Source: Calliopsis andreniformis
Taxonomy: Eukaryota; Arthropoda; Insecta; Hymenoptera; Andrenidae
Length of the DNA stretch: 64,000 nucleotides
Assembly (NCBI RefSeq): GCF_051401765.1
Contig: NW_027480494.1
Location: 620,001 to 684,000 of the forward strand
Reading direction: 5' to 3'
Position numbers and translations under genes: made by a program. The notes beneath the pieces were generated by a model. The model had not been told where the DNA came from, did no database searches, and saw only the letters and a program-made list of their open reading frames with translations. Shown one piece after another: positions 1 through 12,199 of the stretch (position 1 is its first letter; each line of letters opens with the position of its first letter).

Positions 1-699
1 ATAGACATATCCATAGCAGCCAGAGCCAGAGCCACAGCAGCCGTAGACATAGCCATAGCATCCATAGCCATAGCAGCCGTAGCCATAGCCATAGCTGCCA
101 TAGTCATAACCTTAGCCATTGCAGCCATAGCCATAGCCATAGCAGCCATAGCCGTAGCCATAGCAGCCATAGCCATAGTCATAGCAGCCATAGCCATAGC
201 CATAGCAGCCATACCGATAGCCGTAGAAGCCGTAGGCATAGCCATAGCAGCCATAGCTATATCCATAGCAGACACACACATAGCCACAGCCATAGCAGCC
301 GTAATCATAGCCATAGCCATAGCAGCCAATGCCATAGCCATAGCCATAGCCATAGCAGCCGATGCCATATCCATAGCCATAGCAGCTGTAGCTATTGCCA
401 AAGCGGCCATAGCCATAGCCACAGCAGCCTTAGCCATAGCCATAGCCATAGCAGACATAGCCATAGCCATAGCCATAGCAGCGTTAGCCATAGCCATAGT
501 CATAGCAGCCATAGCCATAGCCATAGCCATAGCAGCCATAGCCAAAGCCATAGCAGCCATAGCCATAGCAGCCGCAGCCATAGCCATAGCCATAGCAGCC
601 ATAGCCATAGCCATAGCCGCCACAGCCATGGCCATAGTATCCAAAACCATAGCCATAGCAGCCATAGCCAAAGACATAGCCATAGCAGCCATAGCCATA
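1..699. repeat. Mosaic of variant units at the left edge
   Basis: This stretch contains only satellite units. It includes the recurrent AGAGCC-AGAGCC-ACAGCAGCC marker near 21-45 and the first (CA)4 marker at 271. A TAGCATCC-GTAGCC combination near 55-80 is also found near 6.6, 15.9, 20.7, 23.4, 48.6 and 50.8 kb. I found no gene or unrelated sequence in it. The order of markers from about 40 to 450 resembles the block near 23.4-23.9 kb, with internal length differences. That places it in the same family of modules rather than in a separate repeat class. Confidence 0.8.
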
Positions 700-1535
700 G
701 CCATAGCCATAGCAGCCATAGCCATATCCATAGCAGCCATAGCCGTAGCCATAGCAGCCATAGCCATAGCCAATGCAGCCATAACCATAGCCATAGCATC
801 CATAGCGATAGCCATAGCAGCCGTAGGCAGAGCCATAGCAACCATAGCTATATCCATAGCAGACACACACGTAGCCACAGCCATAGCAGCCATAATCATA
901 GCCATAGCCATAGCAGCCAATGCCATAGCCATAGCCATAGCAGCTGTAGCCATTGCCAAAGCGGCCATAGCCATAGCCACAGCAGCCTTAGCCATAGCCA
1001 TAGCCATAGCAGACATAGCCATAGCCATAGCCATAGCAGCCTTGGCCGTAGCCATAGTCATAGCAGACATAGCCATAGCCATAGCCATAGCAGCCATAGC
1101 CATAGCCATAGCAGCCGTAGCCATAGCAGCCGCAGCCATAGCCATAGCCGTAGCAGCCATTGCCATAGCCATTGCAGCCATAACCACAGCCATAGCAGCC
1201 ATAGCCATAGCCATAGCAGCCATAGGCATATCCATAGCAGCGGGAGCCAGAGCCGCAGCAGCCGTAGACATAGCCATATCCTTAGCAGCCATAGACATAA
1301 CCATAGCCATAGCAGCCATAGCTATAGCCATAGCTGCCATAGCCATGGCCATAGTAGCCAAAGCCATAGCCATAGCAGCCATAGCCATAGACATAGACAT
1401 AGCCATAGCAGCCATAGCCATAGCCATAGCCATAACCATAGCAGCCATAGCCATAGCCGTAGCAGCCATAGCCATAGCCATAGCAGCCATAGCAGCCATA
1501 GCGATAGCCATAGCAGCCATAGGCATACCCATAGC
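700..1535. repeat. Module shared with higher-order unit U3 (offset 41,325)
   Basis: Two independent landmarks keep the same offset to the U3 unit. TAGCGATAGCC is at about 805 and about 42,130, and the GCAGCGGGAGCC/GCAGCGAGAGCC marker is at 1237 and 42,562. Intervening markers also match in order: GCAACCATAGCTATATCC, (CA)4, CAGCCTTGGCCGTAGCC and GCAGCCGCAGCC. The match fades after about 1535, where this copy continues into a GCCGGAGCC variant and U3 continues differently. This is therefore an older relative of the module repeated in U1, U2, U3 and U5. It carries scattered substitutions, for example CACACACG instead of CACACACA at the (CA)4 site. Confidence 0.8.
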
Positions 1536-2439
1536 AGCCGGAGCCGGAGCCACAGCAGCCGTAGACATAGCCATAGCCTTAGCATTCATAGCCATAACCA
1601 TAGCCATGGCAGCCATAGCCATAGCCATAGCCATAGCAGCCATAGCCATAGCCATAGCAGCTATAGCAATAGCCATAGCAGCCATAGCCATAGCCATAGC
1701 AGACATAGCCATAGCCATACCCATAGCAGCCATAGCCATAGCCATAGCCGCCATAGCCATAGCCACAGCCATAGCAGCCATAGCCATAGCCATAGCCATA
1801 GCAGCCATAGCCATAGCCATAGCAGCTATAGCAATAGCCATAGCAGCCATAACCACAGCCATAGCAGCCATAGCCATAGCCATAGCAGCCATAGCCATAG
1901 CCATAGCAGCCAGAGACAGAGCCACAGCAGCCGTAGACGTAGCCATAGCCTTGGCAGCCATAGACATAACCATGGCCATAGCAGCCATAGCCATAGCCAT
2001 AGCAGCCGTAGCGATAGCCATAGCAGCCATAGGCATACCCATAGTAGCCGGAGCCAGAACCACTGCAGCCGTAGACATAGCCATAGCCTTAGCAGCCATA
2101 GCCATAGCCATAGCCATAGCAGCCATAGCCATAGCCATAGCAGCCATACCAATGGCCATAGTAGCCAAAGCCGTAGCCATAGCAGCCATAGCCATAGCCA
2201 TATCCATAGCGGCCATAGCCATAGCCATAGCAGTCATAGCCATAGCCATAGCCATAGCCATAGCAGCCATATCCATAGCGATAGCCATAGCAGGCATAGC
2301 CATAGCCATAGCAGCCATAGCAATAGCTATAGCAGCCATAACCACAGCCATAGCAGCCATAGCCATAGCCATAGCAGCCATAGCCATAGCCATAGCAGTT
2401 ATAGCCATAGACATAGCCATAGCAGCCATAGCCATAGCC
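1536..2439. repeat. Satellite segment containing an R-type module
   Basis: Only satellite units are present. Bases about 1826-2152 hold the module I call R. It is a run marked by CCTTGGCAGCC, CATAACCATGGCC, GTAGCGATAGCC, CATAGGCATACCC and GCCGGAGCC, ending at CCAATGGCC. The same marker order recurs near 13.55, 17.4, 19.4, 24.76, 31.93, 45.28, 56.92 and 63.44 kb, sometimes with parts missing. This copy carries private changes such as CATAGTAGCCGGAGCC and an AACCACTGC variant. Confidence 0.8.
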
Positions 2440-3080
2440 ATAGCCATAGCAGACACAGCCATAGCCATAGCAGCCATAGCCATAGCCAAACCCATAGCAG
2501 CCATAGCCATAGCCATAGCAGTCATGGCCATAGCCATAGACAAAGCTGCCATAGCCATATCCACAGCCATAGCAGCCATAGCCATAACCATAGCAGCCAT
2601 AGCCATAGCCATAGCAGACATAACCACAGCCACAGCAGCCATAGCCATAGCCATAGCAGCCATAGCCATAGCCATAGCAGCCAGAGCCAGAGCCACAGCA
2701 GCCGTAGACATAGCCATAGCCTTAGGGGCCATAGACATAACCATAGCCATAGCAGCCATAGAAATAGCCATAGCCGCCATAGCCATGGCCATAGTATCCA
2801 AAACCATAGCCATAGCAGCCATAGCCAAAGACATAGCCATAGCAGCCATAGCCATAGCCATAGCCATAGCCATAGCAGCCATAGCCATAGCCATAGCAGA
2901 CATAGCCATAGCCATAGCTATAGCAGCCGTATCCATAGCCATAGTAGCCATAGTCATAGCCATAGCAGCCACAGTCGCCATAGCCATAACCATAGCAGCC
3001 ATAGCCATAGCCATAGCAGACATAGCCATAGCCATAGCCATAGCAGCCGTATCCATAGCCATAGTAGCCATAGCCATAGC
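2440..3080. repeat. S-type module shared with U3 (offset 43,734)
   Basis: Three landmarks give one constant offset to the U3 copy. GCCAAACCC is at 2488 and 46,222, TTAGGGGCC at 2722 and 46,456, and GTATCCAAAACC at 2794 and 46,528. GTCGCC at 2974 and 46,708 agrees. The module is also found near 22.5-22.8, 32.87-33.5, 39.3-39.95, 54.9-55.3 and 57.85-58.4 kb. The match breaks at about 3080, where this copy lacks the GCCGCCATAG segment present in U3. Confidence 0.82.
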
Positions 3081-3402
3081 CATATCAGCCATAGCCATAG
3101 CCATTGCAGCCATAGCCATAGCCATAGCAGCCATAGCCATAGCCATACCCATAGCAGCCATAGCCATAGCCATAGCAGTCATGGCCATAGCCATAGACAA
3201 AGCAACCATAGCCATAGCCACAGCCATAGCAGCCATAGCCATCGCCATAGCCTTAGCAGCAATAGCCATAGCCATAGCAGCCATAGCCATAGACATAGCA
3301 GACATAGCCACAGCCATAGCAGCCATAGCCATAGCCATAGCAGTCATGGCCATAGCCATAGACAAAGCAACCATAGCCATAGCCATAGCCATAGCAGCCA
3401 TA
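3081..3402. repeat. Connecting satellite units
   Basis: The stretch consists of hexamer units only, with markers GCCATCGCC and CCTTAGCAGCAATAGCC near 3240-3270 that recur widely (for example near 4.9, 6.25, 11.2, 14.6, 28.5, 34.5 and 59.5 kb). No gene or other element is visible. Confidence 0.8.
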
Positions 3403-4388
3403 CCAATGGCCATAGTAGCCAAAGCCGTAGCCATAGCAGCCATAGCCATAGCCATATCCATAGCGGCCATAGCCATAGCCATATCCATAGCAGCCATGGC
3501 CATAGCCATAGCCATAGCAGCCATAGCCATAGCCATAGCAGCCATAGCCATAGACATAGCAGACATAGCCACAGCCATAGCAGCCATAGCCATAGCCATA
3601 GCAGCCATAGCCATCGCCATAGCCTTAGCAGCAATAGCCATAGTCATAGCCATAGCCATAGCAGCTATAGCCATAGCCATAGCCATAGCAGCCATTGCCA
3701 TAGCCATAGCAGCCATAACCACAGCCATAGCGGCCATAGCCATAGCCATAGCAGCCAGAGCCATAGCAGCCAGAGCCAGAGCCACAGCAGCCGTAGACAT
3801 AGCCATAGCCTTAGCAGCCATAGACATAATCATAGCCATAGCAGCCATAGCCATAGCCACAGCAGCCACAGCCATGGCCATAGTAGCCAAAGCCATAGCC
3901 ATGGCCATAGTAGCCAAAGCCATAGCCATTGCAGCCATAGCCATAGACATAGCCATAGCCGCCAAAACCATAGCCGTAGCCATAGCCATAGCAGCCATAG
4001 CCATAGCCATAGCAGCCATACCAATGGCCATAGTAGACAAGGCCGTAGCCATAGCAGCCATAGCCATAGCCATATCCATAGCGGCCATAGCCATAGCCAT
4101 AGCAGTCATAGCCATAGCCATAGCCATAGCAGCCATAGCCATAGCCATAGCCATAGCCATAGCAGCCATAGCCATAGTCATAGCAGCCATAGCCATAGCC
4201 ATATCCATAGCGGCCATAGCCATAGCCATAGCAGTCATAGCCATAGCCATAGCCATAGCAGCCATGGCAATAGCCATAGCCATAGCAGCCATAGCCATAG
4301 CCATAGCAGCCATAGCCATAGCCATAGCAGACATAGCCACAGCCATAGCAGCCATAGCAATAGCCATAGCAGCCATAACCACAGCCAT
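3403..4388. repeat. Duplicated block, copy 1 (offset 1,278-1,299)
   Basis: CCAATGGCC at 3403 pairs with 4681. ATATCCATAGCAGCCATGG at 3481 pairs with 4780, and the rare CAAGGCCG marker near 4040 pairs with the one near 5338. The offset changes from 1278 to 1299 between the first two landmarks because copy 2 carries one additional 21-nt unit. The copies separate at about 4388. Copy 1 has GTAGACAAGG where copy 2 has GTAGCCAAGG. The pairing is from marker order, not a computed alignment. Confidence 0.82.
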
Positions 4389-4680
4389 AGCCATAGCCAT
4401 AGCAATCATGGCCATAGCCATAGACAAAGCAACCATAGCCATAGCCACAGCCATAGCAGCCATAGCCATAACCATAGCAGCCATAGCCATAGCCATAGCA
4501 GACATAACCACAGCCATAGCAGCCATAGCCATAGCCATAGCAGCCATTGCAATGGCCATAGTAGCCAAAGCCGTAGCCATAGCAGCCATAGCCATAGCCA
4601 TAGCAGCCATAGCCATACCCACAGCAGCCATAGCCATAGCCATAGCAGTCATAGCCATAGCCATAGCCATAGCAGCCATA
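4389..4680. repeat. Spacer between the two duplicated blocks
   Basis: About 290 nt of the same hexamer units lie between the two copies. They include a CATTGCAATGGCC marker followed by GCCATACCCACAGC, an order also found near 9.4, 10.85, 28.04, 34.13, 40.6, 52.68 and 59.04 kb. No other content is visible. Confidence 0.75.
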
Positions 4681-5687
4681 CCAATGGCCATAGTAGCCAA
4701 AGCCGTAGCCATAGCAGCCATAGCCATAGCCATATCCATAGCGGCCATAGCCATAGCCATAGCAGTCATAGCCATAGCCATATCCATAGCAGCCATGGCC
4801 ATAGCCATAGCCATAGCAGCCATAGCCATAGCCATAGCAGCCATAGCCATAGACATAGCAGACATAGCCACAGCCATAGCAGCCATAGCCATAGCCATAG
4901 CAGCCATAGCCATCGCCATAGCCTTAGCAGCAATAGCCATAGTCATAGCCATAGCCATAGCAGCTATAGCCATAGCCATAGCCATAGCAGCCATTGCCAT
5001 AGCCATAGCAGCCATAACCACAGCCATAGCGGCCATAGCCATAGCCATAGCAGCCAGAGCCATAGCAGCCAGAGCCAGAGCCACAGCAGCCGTAGACATA
5101 GCCATAGCCTTAGCAGCCATAGACATAATCATAGCCATAGCAGCCATAGCCATAGCCACAGCAGCCACAGCCATGGCCATAGTAGCCAAAGCCATACCCA
5201 TGGCCATAGTAGCCAAAGCCATAGCCATTGCAGCCATAGCCATAGACATAGCCATAGCCGCCAAAACCATAGCCGTAGCCATAGCCATAGCAGCCATAGC
5301 CATAGCCATAGCAGCCATACCAATGGCCATAGTAGCCAAGGCCGTAGCCATAGCAGCCATAGCCATAGCCATATCCATAGCGGCCATAGCCATAGCCATA
5401 GCAGTCATAGCCATAGCCATAGCCATAGCAGCCATAGCCATAGCCATAGCCATAGCCATAGCAGCCATAGCCATAGTCATAGCAGCCATAGCCATAGCCA
5501 TATCCATAGCGGCCATAGCCATAGCCATAGCAGTCATAGCCATAGCCATAGCCATAGCAGCCATGGCAATAGCCATAGCCATAGCAGCCATAGCCATAGC
5601 CATAGCAGCCATAGCCATAGCCATAGCAGACATAGCCACAGCCATAGCAGCCATAGCAATAACCATAGCAGCCATAACCACAGCCAT
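4681..5687. repeat. Duplicated block, copy 2
   Basis: This is the partner of the block at 3403-4388 and has one extra 21-nt unit near 4760. It keeps the copy-specific CAAGGCCG marker, which shows descent from the same source. A related but more distant version, with AAAGCCG instead of CAAGGCCG, lies near 36.84-37.5 and 43.3-43.97 kb. Confidence 0.82.
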
Positions 5688-8249
5688 AGCAGCCATAGCC
5701 ATAGCCATAGCAGCCATAGGCATATCCATAGCAGCGAGAGCCAGAGCCGCAGCAGCCGTAGACATAGCCATATCCTTAGCAGCCATAGACATAACCATAG
5801 CCATAGCAGCCATAGCTATAGCCATAGCCATAGCAGCCGTATCCATAGCCATAGTAGCCATAGCCATAGCAATAGCAGCCATAGTCGCCATAGCCATAAC
5901 CATAGCAGCCATAGCCATAGCCATAGCAGACATAGCCATAGCCATAGCCATAGCAGCCGTATCCATAGCCATAGTAGCCATAGCCATAGCCATAGCAGCC
6001 ATAGCCGCCATAGCCATAGCCATAGCAGCCATAGCCATAGCCATTGCAGCCATAGCCATAGCCATAGCAGCCATAGCCATAGCCATACCCATAGCAGCCA
6101 TAGCCATAGCAGCCATAGCCATAGCCATTGCAGCCATAGCCATAGCCATAGCAGCCATAGCCATAGCCATACCCATAGCAGCCATAGCCATAGCCATAGC
6201 AGTCATGGCTATAGCCATAGCAGACATAACCACAGCCATAGCAGCCATAGCCATAGCCATAGCAGCCATAGCCATCGCCATAGCCTTAGCAGCAATAGCC
6301 ATAGTCATAGCCATAGCCATAGCAGCTATAGCCATAGCCATAGCCATAGCAGCCACAGCCGTAGCCATAGCAGCCATAGCCATAGCCATAGCAGCCATAG
6401 TAGACATAGCCATAGCCATAGCAGCCATAGCCATAGCCATAGCAGCCATAGCCATAGCTATAGCAGCCAGAGCCAGAGCCACAGCAGCCGTAGACATAGC
6501 CATAGCCTTAGCAGCCATAGCCATAACCATAGCTATAGCAGCCATAGCCATAGCAGCCATAGACATACCCATAGCAGCCAGAGCCAGAGCCACAGCAGCC
6601 GTAGACATAGCCATAGCATCCATAGCCATAGCAGCCGTAGCCATAGCCATAGCTGCCATAGTCATAACCTTAGCCATTGCAGCCATAGCCATAGCCATAG
6701 CAGCCATAGCGATAGCCGTAGCAGCCGTAGGCATAGCCATAGCAGCCATAGCTATATCCATAGCAGACACACACATAGCCACAGCCATAGCAGCCATAAT
6801 CATAGCCATAGCCATAGCAGCCAATGCCATAGCCATAGCAGCCATAACCACAGGCCTAGCGGCCATAGCCATAGCCATAGCAGCCAGAGCCATAGCAGCC
6901 AGAGCCAGAGCCACAGCAGTCGTAGACATAGCCATAGCCTTAGTAGCCATAGACATAATCATAGCCATAGCAGCCATAGAAATAGCCACAGCAGCCACAG
7001 CCATGGCCATTGTAGCCAAAGCCATAGCCATGGCCATAGTAGCCAAAGCCATAGCCATTGCAGCCATAGCCATAGACATAACCATAGCCGCCAAAACCAT
7101 AGCCGTAGCCATAGCCATAGCAGCCATAGCCATAGCCAAAGCAGCCATAGCCATAGCAGCCATAGCCACAGTCATAGCAGCCATAGCCATAGCCATAGCC
7201 ATAGCAGCCATAGCCATAGCCATACCCATAGCAGCCATAGCCATAGCCATAGCCATAGCAGCCATAGCCATATCCATAGCAGCCATAGCCATAGCCATAG
7301 CAGCCATAACCACAGCCACAGCAGCCATAGCCATAGCCATAGCAGCCATAGACATAGCCCCAGCAGCCAGAGGCAGAGCCACAGCAGCCGTAGACATAGC
7401 CATAGCCTTAGCAGCCGTAGACATAACCATAGCCATAGCAGCCATAGCCATAGCCATAGCAGCCATATCCATGGACATAGTAGCCAAAGCAATAGCCATA
7501 GCAGCCATAGCCATAGACATAGCCATAGCAGCCATAGCCGTAGCCATAGCCATAGCCATAGCAGTCATAGCCATAGCCATAGCTGCCATAGTCATAACCA
7601 TAGCCATAGAAGCCATAGCCATAGCCATAGCAGCCATAGCCGTAGCCATAGCAGCAATAGCCATAGCCATAGCAGCCATAGCCATAGTCATAGCAGCCAT
7701 AGCGATAGCCATAGCAGCCATAGCCACAGCCATGGCGGACATAGCAGCCATAGCCGTAGCCATAGCCATAGTCATAGCAGCCATAGCGATAGCCATAGCA
7801 GCCATAGCCATAGTCATAGCAGCCATAGCCATAGCCACAGCCATATCAGCCATATCCATAGCCATAGCAGCCACAGCGATAGCCATAGCAGCCGTAGGCA
7901 GAGCCATAGCAGCCATAGCTATATCCATAGTAGACACACACATAGCCACAGCCATAGCAGCCATAATCATAGCCATAGCCATAGCAGCCAATGCCATAGC
8001 CATAGCCATAGCAGCTGTAGCCATTGCCAAAGCGGCCATAGCCATAGCCACAGCAGCCTTAGCCATAGCCATAGCCAGAGCAGCCATAGCCATAGCAGCC
8101 GCAGCCATAGCCACAGCCATAGCAGCCATAGCCATAACCACAGCAGCCATAGCCATAGCCATAGCAGACATAACCACAGCCATAGCAACCATAGCCATAG
8201 CCATAGCAGCCATAGCCATAGCCATAGCAGCCATAGCCATAGCCATAGC
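5688..8249. repeat. Mosaic of S-, beta- and CCTTAG-type modules
   Basis: Only satellite units are present. Recognisable sub-blocks are a GTATCCATAGCC/GTCGCC run (about 5840-6010, S-like), a TAGTAGACATAGCC run near 6390-6470 also seen near 15.65, 23.19, 48.36 and 50.6 kb, and (CA)4 markers at 6766 and 7933. At 6840-6860 there is a private ACCACAGGCCTAGCGG variant that I saw nowhere else. No gene-like or unique stretch of more than about 20 nt is visible. Confidence 0.8.
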
Positions 8250-9629
8250 AGCCAGAGCCAGAGCCACAGCAGCCGTAGTCATAGCCATAGCCTTAGCAGC
8301 CATACACAGAACCATAGCCATAGCAGCCATAGCCATAGCCATTGCAGCCATAGTCACAGCCATAGCAGCCATAGCCACAGCCGTAGCAGCCATAGCCATA
8401 GCCATAGCAGCCATAACCATAGCCATAGCAGCCATAGCGATAGCCATAGCAGCCGTAGGCAGAGCCATAGCAGCCATAGCTATATCCATAGTAGACACAC
8501 ACATAGCCACAGGCATAGCAGCCATAATCATAGCCATAGCCATAGCAGCCAATGCCATAGCCATAGCCATAGCAGCTGTAGCCACTGCCAAAGCGGCCAT
8601 AGCCATAGCCACAGCAGCCTTAGCCATAGCCATAGCCACAGCAGCCATAGCCATAGCAGCCGCAGCCATAGCCACAGCCATAGCAGCCATAGCCATAACC
8701 ATAGCAGCCATAGCCATAGCAGACATAACCACAGCCATAGCAGCCATAGCCACAGCCATAGCAGCCATAGCCATGGCCATAGTATCCAAAACCATAGCCA
8801 TAGCAGCCATAGCCAAAGACATAGCCATAGCAGCCATAGTCATAGCCATAGCCATAGCCATAGCAGCCATAGCCATAGCCATAGCAGACATAGCCATAGC
8901 CATAGCCATAGCAGCCGTATCCATAGCCATAGTAGCCATAGCAATAGCCATAGCACCGATAGTCGCCATAGCCATAACCATAGCAGCCATAGCCATAGCC
9001 ATAGCAGACATAGCCATAGCCATAGCCATAGCAGCCGTATCCATAGACATAGTAGCCATAGCCATAGCCATAGCAGCCATAGCCGCCATAGCTATAGCCA
9101 TAGCAGCCATAGTAGACACAGCCATAGCCATAGCAGCCATAGCCATAGTCATATCAGGCATAGCCGCAGCCATAGCAGCCATAGCCATAGCCATAGCAGC
9201 CATAACCACAGCCATAGCAGCCATAGCCATAGCCATAGCAGCCATAGCCATAGCCATAGCAGCCATAGCCATAGGCGTAGCAGCCATAGCAGCCATAGCG
9301 ATAGCCATAGCAGCCATAGGCATACTCATAGCAGCCGGAGCCAGAGCCACAGCAGCCGTAGGCATAGCCATAGCCTTAGCAGCCATAGCCATAACCATAC
9401 CCATAGCAGCCATAGCCATAGCCATAGCAGCCATTGCAATGGCCATAGTAGCCAAAGCCGTAGCCATAGCAGCCATAGCCATAGCCATAGCAGCCATAGC
9501 CATACCCACAGCAGCCATAGCCATAGCCATAGCAGTCATAGCCATAGCCATAGCCATAGCAGCCATACCAATGGCCATAGTAGCCAAAGCCGTAGCCATA
9601 GCAGCCATAGCCATAGCCATATCCATAGC
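8250..9629. repeat. About 1.4-kb tandem duplication, copy 1
   Basis: CATACACAGAACC, an uncommon variant near 8303, reappears at the same place in copy 2, 1380 nt later. From about 8250 to 8774 the offset is 1380. From about 9076 to 9530 it is 1425, anchored by GCCGCCATAGCTATAGCC at about 9076/10501 and GGCGTAG at 9274/10699. It then drops to 1419 at CCAATGGCC (9568/10987). The duplication is therefore tandem, with a few internal block gains and losses. This copy contains a private GCACCGATAGTCGCC near 8950. Confidence 0.83.
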
Positions 9630-11049
9630 GGCCAGAGCCAGAGCCACAGCAGCCGTAGTCATAGCCATAGCCTTAGCAGCCATACACAGAACCATAGCCA
9701 TAGCAGCCATAGCCATAGCCATAGCAGCCATAGTCACAGCCATAGCAGCCATAGCCACAGCCGTAGCAGCCATAGCCATAGCCATAGCAGCCATAACCAT
9801 AGACATAGCAGCCATAGCGATAGCCATAGCAGCCGTAGGCAGAGCCATAGCAGCCATAGCTATATCCATAGTAGACACACACATAGCCAGAGGCATAGCA
9901 GCCATAATCATAGCCATAGCCATGGCAGCCAATGCCATAGCCATAGCCATAGCAGCTGTAGCCACTGCCAAAGCGGCCATAGCCATAGCCACAGCAGCCT
10001 TAGCCATAGCCATAGCCACAGCAGCCATAGCCATAGCAGCCGCAGCCATAGCCACAGCCATAGCAGCCATAGCCATAACCATAGCAGCCATAGCCATAGC
10101 AGACATAACCACAGCCATAGCAGCCATAGCCACAGCCATAGCAGCCATAGCCATAGCCATAGCAGCCAGAGGCAGAGCCACAGCAGCCGTAGACATAGCC
10201 ATAGCCTTAGGAGCCATAGACATAACCATAGCCATAGCAGCCATAGCCATAGCCATAGCCGCCACAGCCATGGCCATAGTATCCAAAACCATAGCCATAG
10301 CAGCCATAGCCAAAGACATAGCCATAACAGCCATAGCCATAGCCATAGCCATAGCCATAGCAGCCATAGCCATAGCCATAGCAGACATAGGCATAGCCAT
10401 AGCCATAGCAGCCATAGCCATAGCCATAGCAGACATAGCCATAGCCATAGCCATAGCAGCCGTATCCATAGCCATAGTAGCCATAGCCATAGCCATAGCA
10501 GCCATAGCCGCCATAGCTATAGCCATAGCAGCCATAGTAGACACAGCCATAGCCATAGCAGCCATAGCCATAGTCATATCAGCCATAGCCGCAGCCATAG
10601 CAGCCATAGCCATAGCCATAGCTGCCATAACCACAGCCATAGCAGCCATAGCCATAGCCATAGCAGCCATAGCCATAGCCATAGCAGCCATAGCCATAGG
10701 CGTAGCAGCCATAGCAGCCATAGCGATAGCCATAGCAGCCATAGGCATACTCATAGCAGCCGGAGCCAGAGCCACAGCAGCCGTAGGCATAGCCATAGCC
10801 TTAGCAGCCATAGCCATAACCATACCCATAGCAGCCATAGCCATAGCCATAGCAGCCATTGCAATGGCCATAGTAGCCAAAGCCGTAGCCATAGCAGCCA
10901 TAGCCATAGCCATAGCAGCCATAGCCATACCCACAGCAGCCATAGCCATAGCCATAGCAGTCATAGCCACAGCCACAGCAGCCATACCAATGGCCATAGT
11001 AGCCAAAGCCGTAGCCATAGCAGCCATAGCCATAGCCATATCCATAGCG
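9630..11049. repeat. About 1.4-kb tandem duplication, copy 2
   Basis: This is the partner of 8250-9629. It contains an additional GCCAGAGGCAGAGCC - CCTTAGGAGCC section near 10,165-10,215 that also occurs near 27.28 and 52.04 kb, and it lacks the GTCGCC stretch of copy 1. Near 10,970 it has CACAGCCACAGC where copy 1 has a longer CATAGCC run, a 6-nt difference. Both copies hold a (CA)4 marker (8494 and 9874). Confidence 0.83.
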
Positions 11050-12199
11050 GCCATAGCCATAGCCATAGCAGTCATAGCCATAGCCATAGCCATAGCAGCC
11101 ATGGCCATAGCAATAGCCATAGCAGCCACAGCCATAGCCATAGCAGCCATAGCCATAGCCATAGCAGACATAGCCACAGCCATAGCAGCCATAGCCATAG
11201 CCATAGCAGCCATAGCCATCGCCATAGCCTTAGCAGCAATAGCCATAGTCATAGCCATAGCCATAGCAGCTATAGCCATAGCCATAGCCATAGCAGCCAT
11301 TGCCATTGCCATAGCAGCCATAACCACAGCCATAGCGGCCATAGCCATAGCCATAGCAGCCAGAGCCATAGCAGACAGAGCCAGAGCCACAGCAGCCGTA
11401 GACATAGCCATAGCCTTAGCAGCCATAGACATAATCATAGCCATAGCAGCCATAGCCATAGCCATATCCATAGCGGCCATAGCCATAGCCATAGCAGTCA
11501 TAGCCATAGCCATAGCCATAGCAGCCATAGCCATAGCCATAGCCATAGCCATAGCAGCCATAGCCATAGCCATAGCAGCCATAGCCATAGCCATAGCAGA
11601 CATAGCCACAGCCATAGCAGCCATAGCCATAGCCATAGCTGCAATAGGCATAGCCATACCCATAGCAGCCATAGACATAGCCATAGCCATAGCAGCCATA
11701 GCCATATCCACAGCAGCCATAGCAATAGCCATAGCAGCCATAACCACAGCCATAGCAGCCATAGCCACAGCCATAGCAGCCATAGCCATAGCCATAGCAG
11801 TCATAGCCATAGACATAGCCATAGCAGCCATAGCCATAGCCATAGCCATAGCAGACATAGTCATAGCCATAGCAGCCATAGCCATAGCCATACCCATAGC
11901 AGCCATAGCCATAGCCATAGCAATCATGGCCATAGCCATAGACAAAGCAGCCATAGCCATAGCCACAGCCATAGCAGCCATAGCCATAACCATAGCAGCC
12001 ATAGCCATAGCCATAGCAGACATAACCACAGCCATAGCAGCCATAGCCATAGCCATAGCTGCCATAGGCATGGCCATAGTAGCCAAAGCCATGGCCATAG
12101 CAGCCATAGCCATAGACATAGCCATAGCATCCATAGCCATAGCCATAGCCATTGCCATAGCAGCCATAGCCATACCCATAGCAGCCATAGCCATAGCCA
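11050..12199. repeat. Mosaic satellite segment
   Basis: The segment carries GCCATCGCC-CCTTAGCAGCAATAGCC (about 11,215), CATAATCATAGCC (about 11,430), a TAGCTGCAATAGGC variant (about 11,637) and GCTGCCATAGGCATGGCC (about 12,058). The last run is shared with 15.47, 23.0, 29.27, 35.36, 41.83, 47.05 and 55.5 kb. No coding or RNA gene signal is visible, only hexamer units. Confidence 0.78.

Noticed and set aside
613..640. GCCATGGC and ATGGCCAT palindromes as protein-binding or hairpin sites
   Set aside because: They arise by a single A-to-G or similar change in adjacent hexamers, occur dozens of times, and are only 8 nt long. There is no further dyad symmetry around them.
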